A model generated the notes under the pieces. It did no database searches. It saw nothing but the letters and a program-made list of their open reading frames with translations, and was not told the origin of the DNA. Source: a virus. Taken from it: DNA of 28,803 bases. The stretch's first letter is position 1. Every line of letters begins with the position of its first letter. This document shows, piece by piece, positions 11,647 to 19,612 of this stretch. A program made the position numbers and the translations under genes. The DNA lies in IMG/VR virus record IMGVR_UViG_3300030085_003915, positions 3,923 to 32,725 of that record; one strand, written 5' to 3'.

Positions 11647-12174
11647 TTAATCCAATACTATTTCAAAGGTTTCACTACCATTAAACCAATACGCTGTTAA
11701 AATTAAAGTGTCACCAATCATACTTCTAACTGGTGCTATCATATTATGAAGTTCTCCGTTATCACTAGAGTAACTCACTTGATTTGTTGTCGGTACTTCA
11801 AAACCATTAAACCAAGTAACATAGTTAGTATCATAATTTACATATTGTAACTCACTATTCAATCCTCTACTGACCACGTAACCGAGAGTGTCACCAATGT
11901 ACCAATACAAATTAGCGTCCCATTCCATCCAAAAACTCTCAACCCCGTATTCGTTATTATTTGTAATCTTACCTGTCACTCGGTGTAGGGTTTGCCACTT
12001 ATGTCTATCTAGTGTTAAGTGGTAATAACCATTTTTATCTTGATTGAGTCTTAAATCAAATTTAAGATTATAGTCGTAATTATTGTTATCCCCACAAGAT
12101 ATTAATAATATACTTATGAATATTGCACTAAGTTGACTTAGTGTTTTCTTGTAACTTTTTAGATATTTTATCAT
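11647..12174 (-). CDS. lipoprotein of unknown function
   Basis: 175 residues from ATG 12174, chosen because it gives a proper signal peptide (MIKYLKSYKK, then LSAIFISILLISC with lipobox LISC near residue 27) and has AGGAGAG upstream; an in-frame start at 12216 adds an atypical charged leader. After the cysteine comes an Asp/Asn-rich tether (GDNNNYDYN). The mature region is rich in Tyr, Trp and Asn with alternating strands (YGVESFWMEWDANLYWYIG), suggesting an all-beta sandwich. Anchored to the outer or inner membrane of the infected cell, it could block re-infection. The 5' end overlaps a 55-residue gene by 47 bases. Confidence 0.65.
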   Translation of the reverse strand: MIKYLKSYKKTLSQLSAIFISILLISCGDNNNYDYNLKFDLRLNQDKNGYYHLTLDRHKWQTLHRVTGKITNNNEYGVESFWMEWDANLYWYIGDTLGYVVSRGLNSELQYVNYDTNYVTWFNGFEVPTTNQVSYSSDNGELHNMIAPVRSMIGDTLILTAYWFNGSETFEIVLD

Positions 12175-12295
12175 TTTGTTTTTTATCTCTCCTTTTTTGG
12201 GTTTTATTTTTAACATTTATCTTTTCACGAACGTGTTCATTCTGAAGTTTTTCTTCAACTTCATCCCACTCTTCCCAATTGTGAACTGTTGGCAT
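12128..12295 (-). CDS. 55-residue highly charged protein
   Basis: ATG 12295 with AGGAGA eight bases upstream and promoter P6 immediately before it. The N-terminal half is acidic and Trp-bearing (MPTVHNWEEWDEVEEKLQNE). The C-terminal half is strongly basic (KINVKNKTQKRRDKKQND), with no hydrophobic core, so it is probably an extended helix or disordered. It overlaps the lipoprotein start, whose ribosome site it contains. The strong promoter and ribosome site make it a credible early gene although it is short. Confidence 0.65.
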   Translation of the reverse strand: MPTVHNWEEWDEVEEKLQNEHVREKINVKNKTQKRRDKKQNDKISKKLQENTKST

Positions 12296-12313
12296 TTTCT
12301 TTCTCCTAAGTTA

Positions 12314-12343
12314 AATATACGAATAAAAACATATACAAGTCAA
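12314..12343 (-). promoter_or_regulatory. sigma70-like promoter P6 (55-residue charged gene, lipoprotein)
   Basis: TTGACT at 12343-12338 and TATATT at 12319-12314 with an 18-base spacer, preceded by GCAC. Start expected near 12307, giving a leader of about 12 bases that begins at the ribosome site. The -35 element overlaps the stop codon of the 80-residue gene that follows the glycan cluster. Confidence 0.8.
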
Positions 12344-12582
12344 GTGCTTATTATTTTCCATTTTTCTAACTTGTCTAAAAATTTAGTGATTGTGTATGAT
12401 TTTTTGTGTTCATCAAGAATCTGAATAGATTCGAGTAGTTCTGGTTGTTGATTTATAATTCTATGTAGTATCATAAAACCAACCGATGGATAAAACGTAT
12501 CAAAACTTTCTTCTCCTAAAACATTTGTTTCGTAAAGGGTATCTTTTTCAGAATCCCCACTCAGTAATAAATAGTATGTCAT
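12340..12582 (-). CDS. conserved small phage-type protein at the end of the glycan cluster
   Basis: 80 residues, start ATG 12582 overlapping the glycosyltransferase stop as ATGA. Sequence begins MTYYLLLSGDSEKDTLYETN, then FDTFYPSVGFMILHRIINQQ, and ends with a helix (KFLDKLEKWKII). The YYLLxSGDxExDxxYETNVLG opening reminds me of a small hypothetical protein common in T4-like cyanophages, a memory I cannot verify here. No catalytic motif. It is probably transcribed with the glycan genes, since P6 starts just after it. Confidence 0.65.
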   Translation of the reverse strand: MTYYLLLSGDSEKDTLYETNVLGEESFDTFYPSVGFMILHRIINQQPELLESIQILDEHKKSYTITKFLDKLEKWKIIST

Positions 12583-13790
12583 TTTCTCAAAATCAAGTCT
12601 TTCTCATAAGTTTTAAGTGAATTAATATTAAATTTGAATATATCGTACTCCATATCACCCACTTCACCACTTTCTTGTAGTATCTCTGACAAATTCACTA
12701 TTGTCTGAAAATTATCAGAGTTTAGTTGATTACAATCAAATTCAACAATTATATCGTGACGTTTTGTTAAGTCATCATTACCATACATCTTTATTTTCTC
12801 GTCTAAGTCAAATGCTGTATTTGGTTGTTCTTCTTTTCTATATTCATGCATATAATCAGAACCATAGTCAAGATATATTTTACTACACCAAGGCTCTAAT
12901 TCTCGTAGTAAGTTTATATTACAATTATACGCTTTAAATCCAATATCATATTTTGGTGGTATTATAGGGTACATCATATCATCGTGTTTTACCATATGAC
13001 CCCATTTACGAATAAAGTTACGAGTAGACCTTAGATTCTGAGCTAACCACTCTGATGATTCTCTACCTTTCATAAAGACTTGACCTGCTGGATTCCTAAG
13101 TGCTCCATCCTTGAACCTACTACCTCTACAAGTCATATGATATACAAAACCTTGCCAAGTCTGAACTAAATCATAACCAGCTAACACGAATCTATTGAAA
13201 ATATCACTATCCTCTTTTGATTGTGGTGCATATAGTGGGTCGTGTCCATTTATTGCTTGAAAGTCTTCTTTGTATATAGCCCACGGAGCAAATATACCAC
13301 GAGTTGGTTTCTTTCCCGTATCTGTAATGTTCAAGTACTCAAATAATTTTTGTTCATCAAATTCTTCAGGTTCTATTCCAAAATCTTGTAATATCTTCTC
13401 TGGGCCATCTGGGTGTAAAGGTGGTTCTATCCTAGTAGCCGATACTACTGTTCCAGGTTTTATTAGTTTTAAAATTTGTTCATCAAGGTAAGGACAAGCA
13501 TACATATCAGCGTGATATATCATCACGATATCATTCGTAGCGTAGTTATTTACAAGAGTATCATAAAGTATTGTATGACCTAACCTATTAGGGCCTTCGT
13601 TACGATGTATCTTTACATTTGGGTCTTTCTTTACTATCTCTTGCATCCATTCCCAAGTACCATCGTCTGAGAAATCATCTGCCCAACATATCTCGTGATG
13701 TGAACCTAAGTTCTTTCTGATACTATCATATGACCACTTTAGGTATTTTAGATTGTTTCTACTTGGTTGAATAAAACTAATTGTTTTCAT
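12579..13790 (-). CDS. family 2 glycosyltransferase
   Basis: 403 residues. The GT-A N-terminal half is clear: FIQPSRNNLKYL (nucleotide-sugar strand), 'WADDFSDDGTWEWM' at about 36-49, NEGPNRLGHTILYDTLV, and the metal-site strand IVMIYHADMYACP with HAD in place of DxD near residue 93. A later 'APWAIYKEDFQAINGHDP' and SKEDSDIFNRFVLAGYDL match the acceptor-loop ED motif of GT2. The C-terminal 150 residues are an extra region of unknown role (YDIGFKAYNCNINLLREL). It is the last transferase in the cluster and overlaps the upstream dehydrogenase by 14 bases. Confidence 0.85.
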   Translation of the reverse strand: MKTISFIQPSRNNLKYLKWSYDSIRKNLGSHHEICWADDFSDDGTWEWMQEIVKKDPNVKIHRNEGPNRLGHTILYDTLVNNYATNDIVMIYHADMYACPYLDEQILKLIKPGTVVSATRIEPPLHPDGPEKILQDFGIEPEEFDEQKLFEYLNITDTGKKPTRGIFAPWAIYKEDFQAINGHDPLYAPQSKEDSDIFNRFVLAGYDLVQTWQGFVYHMTCRGSRFKDGALRNPAGQVFMKGRESSEWLAQNLRSTRNFIRKWGHMVKHDDMMYPIIPPKYDIGFKAYNCNINLLRELEPWCSKIYLDYGSDYMHEYRKEEQPNTAFDLDEKIKMYGNDDLTKRHDIIVEFDCNQLNSDNFQTIVNLSEILQESGEVGDMEYDIFKFNINSLKTYEKDLILRK

Positions 13791-14658
13791 CTATTACCGC
13801 TCTTCCTTTTAAATTTTCCCAATCTTTCTCTGGTCTTACTTCTAAATTAGTGTTCCATACTCCTTTTAGAGTATTCATATGTAAATCTAATGATTCACCA
13901 TAGTTTATTATAGCTTGTACATCCTTTGGAAAACAACTACCACCAAATCCTAATTTTCCGTCTGGACCTGGTACGTTCATATGAGAGTGACCTATTCTAC
14001 CATCTCTAATAAACCCATCTAGTGCGGTCTCCCAATCAACACCACTTTTTTCAGCTACTTGATACATCTCATTCAAAAATGATACTTTAGTAGCAAAGAA
14101 ACAATTATTCATATATTTTATTAATTCAGCGGTTTCAAAGTTAGTTCGTATTATCGATACACTTTCACCAAATCTATCTTTAAATAAATCCGATACTACT
14201 TCAGTTTTCCACGTATCTTTATAATCACCACATCCAAGTATAAATCTACTTTGATTTATAAAATCAAACTTAGCACTTCGTTCTGTTAGAAACTCTGGAT
14301 TAAATACTATTCTTATGTTACTAAATTCTCTTTGTAATTTTCGTGTTGTACCAGGTGTCACGGTTGACCTTAACAATACCACATTATCATCACGTTTATT
14401 AACATCTGAAATATCTTGTAGAACTTGTCTAACTATATCTAAATTCATTGAACCATCTTTATTAGATGGTGTTGGTACTGACAAAAATATAATATCAGAT
14501 TCATTAACAGTTTCTTCTAATGAATGTAGTGACTTGGACGGGTCTTTATCATACACTCTAACTTCAGCATCACAACCCGTGTTTGGTGAAAATCCAAACT
14601 CTACAGCAGAACCTACAAATCCTCTTCCAATTATTCCTATCTTTTGCTCTAATTTCAT
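13777..14658 (-). CDS. UDP-glucose/GDP-mannose dehydrogenase family, short form
   Basis: 293 residues. The NAD-binding loop is GIIGRGFVGSAVEF (GxGxxG at 11-16). Central motifs are 'FLSVPTPSNKDGSM', 'RSTVTPGTTRKL', 'FNPEFLTERSA' and 'YMNNCFFATKVSFLNE' (Lys of the active site). The catalytic Cys is in GFGGSCFPKD at about 242. Family members oxidise the sugar C6-OH to a carboxylate with two NAD and are usually 390-450 aa; the C-terminal UDP-binding domain is missing here, the frame ending about 50 residues after the Cys. Either the enzyme works as a minimal form or the C-terminus has been lost. Start/stop ATGA overlap with the upstream gene. Confidence 0.85.
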   Translation of the reverse strand: MKLEQKIGIIGRGFVGSAVEFGFSPNTGCDAEVRVYDKDPSKSLHSLEETVNESDIIFLSVPTPSNKDGSMNLDIVRQVLQDISDVNKRDDNVVLLRSTVTPGTTRKLQREFSNIRIVFNPEFLTERSAKFDFINQSRFILGCGDYKDTWKTEVVSDLFKDRFGESVSIIRTNFETAELIKYMNNCFFATKVSFLNEMYQVAEKSGVDWETALDGFIRDGRIGHSHMNVPGPDGKLGFGGSCFPKDVQAIINYGESLDLHMNTLKGVWNTNLEVRPEKDWENLKGRAVIDENN

Positions 14659-15626
14659 TTAATTGTTTCCTTAACTAGATTTAAAAAATTATCAATTTTA
14701 TTTTGTCTCATATCCTCACACTCCACATCAACATACGGGATTACGTTTGGATTCATCATATAGTAGTAATTTTTTATGTTTTTATTTCCATTTTCATCTT
14801 CCCAAAACTTTTCTCTTAAATCTGATTTATTATAGAGATAAGTTATTGTTGTTTTTTGAAATAAATTTAATATTAAGGTTGAACCACCACTTATACCTAT
14901 AAACTTATCAGCGTTGGCAAATAGACTTAATTGTACTTCATTATAGGTTAACTCAGGGTTATTTGATACCACGTCATCTAACAATATGACATCTTCAAAA
15001 TGAGTAGTTAAATCATAATCTGAAATAAAACCACCACCCTCAACTTCATTTACAAGGTTTTCTTTATTGAACACGGTGTTCATTTCATTTTGGTCTAATG
15101 GAAATTCGTTGTTTTTTGGTCTTTTGTAAATAACCTTATAACCTTGATTAGTCAAATATGAAAACATCTCGTATAAACACGGTAAACTAAAATAACCCAC
15201 TGGCGGTTGACCGTGTTCCCAATTATATCTATTTGCAATAACTATGGTTGGTTTATCAAATATAAACTTATCATTTTTATATTGTTCAGAAAAGTTAGGC
15301 ATCTTCCACTTTTCGTAGTTCAGTATCCCTATACCATTTGGAGCATTATAGAATGACTCCCAGTGTTCCCATTCATCTTTAAATAATTTAGCATCTAATT
15401 GTGTTCCATAAATCCAGGGATTTGGTAAGGATTGCATATTAGCTGCATTATTATCAATAGTTCTGTGGTCATATTTTTCTTCTACATTATCACAGAAATA
15501 ATAAAAAGGTTTCATACCTTGAGTTGTGACCACTTTTTCTAACTCACCTCTTTCGTGTAACCAATATGCATATGGTAACGCTAAAGCTAGTTCACAACCA
15601 AATTCTGGATTACAATCTACAATCAT
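14655..15626 (-). CDS. probable GT-B glycosyltransferase
   Basis: 323 residues. The N-terminus reads MIVDCNPEFGCELALALPYA, and the C-terminal half has FANADKFIGISGGSTLILNLF, a pattern like the nucleotide-sugar binding GG(S/T) loop at the end of heptosyl-, fucosyl- and related GT-B folds. No family can be named. Context supports a transferase: it lies between the sugar dehydrogenase and a CapD-like dehydratase, overlapping both by four bases. It could also be a capsule-modifying enzyme of another type. Confidence 0.6.
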   Translation of the reverse strand: MIVDCNPEFGCELALALPYAYWLHERGELEKVVTTQGMKPFYYFCDNVEEKYDHRTIDNNAANMQSLPNPWIYGTQLDAKLFKDEWEHWESFYNAPNGIGILNYEKWKMPNFSEQYKNDKFIFDKPTIVIANRYNWEHGQPPVGYFSLPCLYEMFSYLTNQGYKVIYKRPKNNEFPLDQNEMNTVFNKENLVNEVEGGGFISDYDLTTHFEDVILLDDVVSNNPELTYNEVQLSLFANADKFIGISGGSTLILNLFQKTTITYLYNKSDLREKFWEDENGNKNIKNYYYMMNPNVIPYVDVECEDMRQNKIDNFLNLVKETIK

Positions 15627-16465
15627 ATCATTTCCTCTAGTTCTTTAATAGTGTATTGTTCTATTTCATTGGTGTACGAACCACCTTCAACAATTCTTTC
15701 GTGTAAATTCTCGTTCGGTTGTAACCCTATTTCTTTTACTGATAATTTACTACCTTTTGGTAAATACTTGTTGGACATAGCTTCTAGTAGATTTCCCATA
15801 GACGCTGATTTTATGTCCTCAAAATATGGTGTTGAATCATTTGATTTTTCTAAACAATTAAAAATCATATCAACAGATTGTTTTTTAGTCATAAAGAATC
15901 GTGTAGCCGTAGGTTCTGTAATAATAACTTCTTCATTGTTTTTGATTCTACTCTTCCACTTTTCTAAAACAGAATCTACAGAGTAAATTACATTTCCTAA
16001 TCTTACAACCCTATATTTTGTGTCTGGATTAATTTCTTCAAATTCGTTAAATAATCTTTCCATTAAAAACTTTGTAGCTCCGTAATTACCTGAAACTTGT
16101 ACTACTTTATCAGAACTGACTCCTAGTACAAAATCTACATCTAGTGATTCAACTAAAACATTCATAGAACCAAGAATATTTGTGTTAACTGATTCAATAG
16201 CTCCTCCTGATTGCATACCTTGTGCTAAAGCTGTAAGATGAAATACACCTCTCACACCTTTCATAGCTTCTCTAACACGTTCCTTGTCAAGTATGTCACT
16301 AACTAATATTTCTATTTTATACTTCTCTTGTAGTTTCTTTAACTTTTCCTCTGTACGAGATAGGACTAATACTTTACCACCCATCTCAATTATTCGTTTA
16401 CATAACTCATCACCTACGACACCCGTTCCACCAGTCACTAAATACTTTTCACCCTTTATTATCAT
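15623..16465 (-). CDS. CapD/PseB-like extended SDR (nucleotide-sugar dehydratase or epimerase)
   Basis: 280 residues. GGTGVVG at about 12-18 binds NAD(P). The SDR pair is seen in VSSDKVVQVSGNYGATKFLMERL (Ser, then Tyr and Lys), and VVRLGNVIYSV, TRFFMTKKQSVDMI and a near-C-terminal 'LQPNENLHERIV' follow the Polysacc_synt_2 layout of UDP-GlcNAc 4,6-dehydratases/5-epimerases. It is shorter than typical (about 330) and some loops are reduced. It is a divergent paralogue of the gene at 17724-18710, which keeps the family motifs better, so a second, distinct sugar product is possible. Confidence 0.75.
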   Translation of the reverse strand: MIIKGEKYLVTGGTGVVGDELCKRIIEMGGKVLVLSRTEEKLKKLQEKYKIEILVSDILDKERVREAMKGVRGVFHLTALAQGMQSGGAIESVNTNILGSMNVLVESLDVDFVLGVSSDKVVQVSGNYGATKFLMERLFNEFEEINPDTKYRVVRLGNVIYSVDSVLEKWKSRIKNNEEVIITEPTATRFFMTKKQSVDMIFNCLEKSNDSTPYFEDIKSASMGNLLEAMSNKYLPKGSKLSVKEIGLQPNENLHERIVEGGSYTNEIEQYTIKELEEMI

Positions 16466-17724
16466 ATCGAGTCAAATCCCTTCAATTCATCATAGGTATC
16501 AACAACCTGAATCGTTGGGAACGCTATAAGATATTTAAACTTTTTGAATTGTGTTTTTTCTATTATCATTTTTGAATAATTCCATGCAAATATAATTAAC
16601 AAATCAACATCACTATTTTTAAGTGTTTCGACATCAACAATCGGTATATCTGTATTGGCTATATATCTACCACATCTTTCAGGTGATTCATCTACTATAA
16701 ACTTAACAATATTTGAATTTAAATCTGTTAAGTTACAAAACATATTAGCTCTACCAGAAGCTCCATAACCAGCAATAGTGTGATTTTTTTGTAACTCCTT
16801 TATCGTATCATTAAAACTATTGATGTGATTTCTAACATCTTCACCATAACTTCGTAAATATTCAACATTAGCTATAGTCTTGGATTCTAACTCAATTCTA
16901 TCTAAAACTTTTTGTGATTTATTAGGATACCAAATACTTGTATATGAACTCTTCTTTGTAACTGTCACTCTGATAGAACCTGAATGAATTGGTATCTCTT
17001 CAAAATCAACTACTGTCATACCATATTTCTGAAACAAATTATCTAACCCTGTAATTGAGTGATAGTATATGTGTTCGTGGTAAATATTGTCCCATTGTTT
17101 ACCATCAATTAAACTTTGTAAGTAGTGAACTTCAAATACGAAATCACCACCTGGTTTTAACACGTGTTTTATACCCCTAACAACACTTTGAATGTCAGGT
17201 ATATGTGCGAACGTGTTATTTGATAGAACTAAATCATACTTACTTTTAAATTCTTCACCACCAAATGTTTCATCATTAAAATATTCATCATAAACATTTA
17301 AACCTTTATCAACGGCTAACTTTACTATATTTTTAGCTGGGTCTACTCCTTCTACGTTAGCTCCTAGTTGTGATAGTGGTTCTAATAAAACTCCATCATT
17401 ACAACCTATTTCTAGTATGTTTAATCCCTCTACACCATACTTCTCATCTAAACCATAAGCAACATCTTTGAAGTGATTTGATAAACCGACAGAAGAGATA
17501 TACCTATAATCTTCAAATAAAATCTGAGGTTCAATAAATGAATCAGTTTGTACAAGACTACATTTTTTACAAAACAATAAGTTTAACGGATATTTATTTT
17601 CATTCTCTAGTTCTTCTTTCAATGGAAAAACACCAGCTAATGGTACTTTACCTAAACCAAGAACTGATAAGAAATCGGTCTCATCACATCCAGCACAATA
17701 TTTTCTTTTTTTATAACCTATCAC
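16462..17724 (-). CDS. sugar C-methyltransferase (three-domain, SAM-dependent)
   Basis: 420 residues in the layout of NDP-hexose C-methyltransferases (TylC3/NovU-like). N-terminal zinc domain with CAGC (9-12) and CKKC (about 52-55). Central SAM domain with 'LNILEIGCNDGVLLEPL' at about 101, LVLSNNTFAHIPD and 'VLKPGGDFVFEVHYL'. Then HEHIYYHSITGLDNLF, a signature of this family, and a C-terminal Rossmann-like domain with 'AGYGASGRANMFCNL' and KFIVDESPERCGRYI. The expected reaction methylates C3 or C5 of a 4-keto-6-deoxy sugar nucleotide, the kind of product made by the dehydratases beside it. It shares 1-base overlap with the dehydratase at 17724. Confidence 0.85.
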   Translation of the reverse strand: MIGYKKRKYCAGCDETDFLSVLGLGKVPLAGVFPLKEELENENKYPLNLLFCKKCSLVQTDSFIEPQILFEDYRYISSVGLSNHFKDVAYGLDEKYGVEGLNILEIGCNDGVLLEPLSQLGANVEGVDPAKNIVKLAVDKGLNVYDEYFNDETFGGEEFKSKYDLVLSNNTFAHIPDIQSVVRGIKHVLKPGGDFVFEVHYLQSLIDGKQWDNIYHEHIYYHSITGLDNLFQKYGMTVVDFEEIPIHSGSIRVTVTKKSSYTSIWYPNKSQKVLDRIELESKTIANVEYLRSYGEDVRNHINSFNDTIKELQKNHTIAGYGASGRANMFCNLTDLNSNIVKFIVDESPERCGRYIANTDIPIVDVETLKNSDVDLLIIFAWNYSKMIIEKTQFKKFKYLIAFPTIQVVDTYDELKGFDSI

Positions 17725-18710
17725 TAAATTACCCCAGAGTCTTGTAAAAATTTATATGTCTCTGAACTATCCATTAAAGAATCCTTAGAATTATATGACC
17801 ACAACTCATCATTTGTAGATTCAGTTCCAATTAAATAATTTTCGTGGTCTGTAGTTCTTAACCATTCCTCTTCGGATATCAGTTCCTCGTGTAATTTTTC
17901 ACCTGGTCTTATACCAACTACTTTAAGTTCAATTTTTGGTTCGGGTTCCCCATCATTTATAAATTCAAAAGTCAAATTGTGTTGTACTATTTTTTGTTTT
18001 ATAAGACACTTAGCTATATCTGTAACTTTCATAGCTTTAATTTTTGGTACCGCTATCTTACCGTGTGATTTCTCATAGTTGTAAGCCCAATCTATCAAGT
18101 CTGTAGCATCATCTAACGTCAATAAAAATCTTGTCATATCAAGGTGGGTTATTGGTAGGTAGTCTTGACCACTCTCCAACAAACTTTTAAAATACGGAAT
18201 AACGGAACCAGTTGATTCCAATACGTTTCCATATCTTACCATCACAACTTTCGTGTTATCAGAGGATTCAGCATAATTATAATATAATTTTTCACTAATA
18301 GCTTTACACATCCCGTAAATATTAATTGGCTTACAAGCTTTGTCAGTTGATACAAATATCAAAGTCTCTAACTTTTTGTATTCTTGTGTAACCTCAATTA
18401 AATTTTGGTGTCCAAGTATATTAGTTTTTACACTTTCTATAGCATTATCCTCACAAATTGGAACGTGTTTTAACGCGGCTGTATTGATAACCACATCTGG
18501 TTTAAATTTACTGAATGAGTTTTTTATTGAATTTTTATCTCTGATATCACCCAAGTAAGATTTTATTTTGGGATATTTTTTTAATAAATCAACGTGTTTA
18601 TGTTCATCTCTTGAAAAAATCATTATAGTATTTTTTTGATGATATTTTTTAATTAGTGTCTTTCCTAACGCACCAGTTCCACCAATTATTAATATTTTTT
18701 TATTCTCCAT
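17724..18710 (-). CDS. UDP-GlcNAc 4,6-dehydratase family (CapD/PseB/FlaA1-like)
   Basis: 328 residues from ATG 18710; an ATG three bases earlier is also possible but GGAG is better placed for this one. GGTGALGKTL binds NAD(P). Diagnostic runs: 'NTAALKHVPICEDNAIE', 'VSTDKACKPINIYGMCK' (catalytic Tyr and Lys), 'RYGNVLESTGSVIPYF', 'MTRFLLTLDDA' and GIRPGEKLHEELIS. These enzymes turn UDP-GlcNAc into a 4-keto-6-deoxy sugar, sometimes with C5 inversion, feeding pseudaminic, legionaminic or QuiNAc/FucNAc paths. The following C-methyltransferase could use the ketosugar. No aminotransferase with an intact Lys is seen in the window. Confidence 0.88.
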   Translation of the reverse strand: MENKKILIIGGTGALGKTLIKKYHQKNTIMIFSRDEHKHVDLLKKYPKIKSYLGDIRDKNSIKNSFSKFKPDVVINTAALKHVPICEDNAIESVKTNILGHQNLIEVTQEYKKLETLIFVSTDKACKPINIYGMCKAISEKLYYNYAESSDNTKVVMVRYGNVLESTGSVIPYFKSLLESGQDYLPITHLDMTRFLLTLDDATDLIDWAYNYEKSHGKIAVPKIKAMKVTDIAKCLIKQKIVQHNLTFEFINDGEPEPKIELKVVGIRPGEKLHEELISEEEWLRTTDHENYLIGTESTNDELWSYNSKDSLMDSSETYKFLQDSGVI

Positions 18711-19611
18711 CATTACTCCAAGTATTTTTTATATATTCTATGATATCACCCTTTGGTTTCCAACCCAAAACCTCTTGAGCTTTTGTATCGGTATTTAATG
18801 TCTCTCTCATCTCACCTGGTCTAGCTAGAATGTGTTCTTTTGGATAATCTCCAAACGCGTCAACCAATTCATTTATGGAATAATTTTTTCCATTACCTAA
18901 TTCAAAAGACTCTCCATTAATCGAACCATTACCAACATCTAATAAACCATCAGCACATCTAACTAAACCATCGACTATATCTCCAACGTAGGTAAAATCT
19001 CTTCTCTGTTCACCATCACCTGTAATGGTTAATGGTTTACCCTCCCTATGTTGTTTTTCGAATGTACCTAACACATTACAATAACTACCTTCAGTGGCTT
19101 GGTGTTCCCCATACACATTGTAAAATCTACATATCGACATAGGGACGTTAAATAATTTATTATAAAGAACCATTAATTCTTCATTCTGCCATTTACTGAA
19201 TGTATATGGATTAGCATAAACGTCACCACTACAAGATGATGAACCTGAGTATATGACAGGAGTCTTGTTCCTCTTAGCTAAATCTAAGACATTAATTGTT
19301 GCAACTGGACCAGATTTATATGTTGCTACGGGGTCTTTGAATGATGGTACTATTCTCGGTAACGCTGCAAGATGAAATATTAAATCAAAATTATCATCTC
19401 TCCAACGTGGGAAAGTATTAACATCAACATAAATACCAAGAATGTGTTCACTCGATAAGTCATTTTTATAATATTTACAACCATCAATATGATTTTCTTC
19501 TTTACCAGTTGAGTAGTTATCCACCGATGTCACATCGTGTCCGTCTTTAACTAATCTTTTAATTAAATTTGTACCGACAAAACCGGCACCACCTGTTACT
19601 AAGTATTTCAT
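18700..19611 (-). CDS. NAD-dependent epimerase/dehydratase, UDP-glucose 4-epimerase-like
   Basis: 303 residues. GGAGFVGTNL at 7-16 binds NAD, 'FHLAALPRIVPSFKDP' matches the family, and the catalytic set is SGSSSCSGD, then YTFSK (Tyr and Lys). 'YNVYGEHQ', 'TITGDGEQRRDFTYVGDI' and LGWKPK follow in the usual order. Length is typical. Substrate: 4-epimerase of UDP-Glc/GlcNAc is the default, WbpP/Tyv-like alternatives are possible. Overlaps the dehydratase start by 11 bases. Confidence 0.85.
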   Translation of the reverse strand: MKYLVTGGAGFVGTNLIKRLVKDGHDVTSVDNYSTGKEENHIDGCKYYKNDLSSEHILGIYVDVNTFPRWRDDNFDLIFHLAALPRIVPSFKDPVATYKSGPVATINVLDLAKRNKTPVIYSGSSSCSGDVYANPYTFSKWQNEELMVLYNKLFNVPMSICRFYNVYGEHQATEGSYCNVLGTFEKQHREGKPLTITGDGEQRRDFTYVGDIVDGLVRCADGLLDVGNGSINGESFELGNGKNYSINELVDAFGDYPKEHILARPGEMRETLNTDTKAQEVLGWKPKGDIIEYIKNTWSNDGE

Positions 19612-19612
19612 A

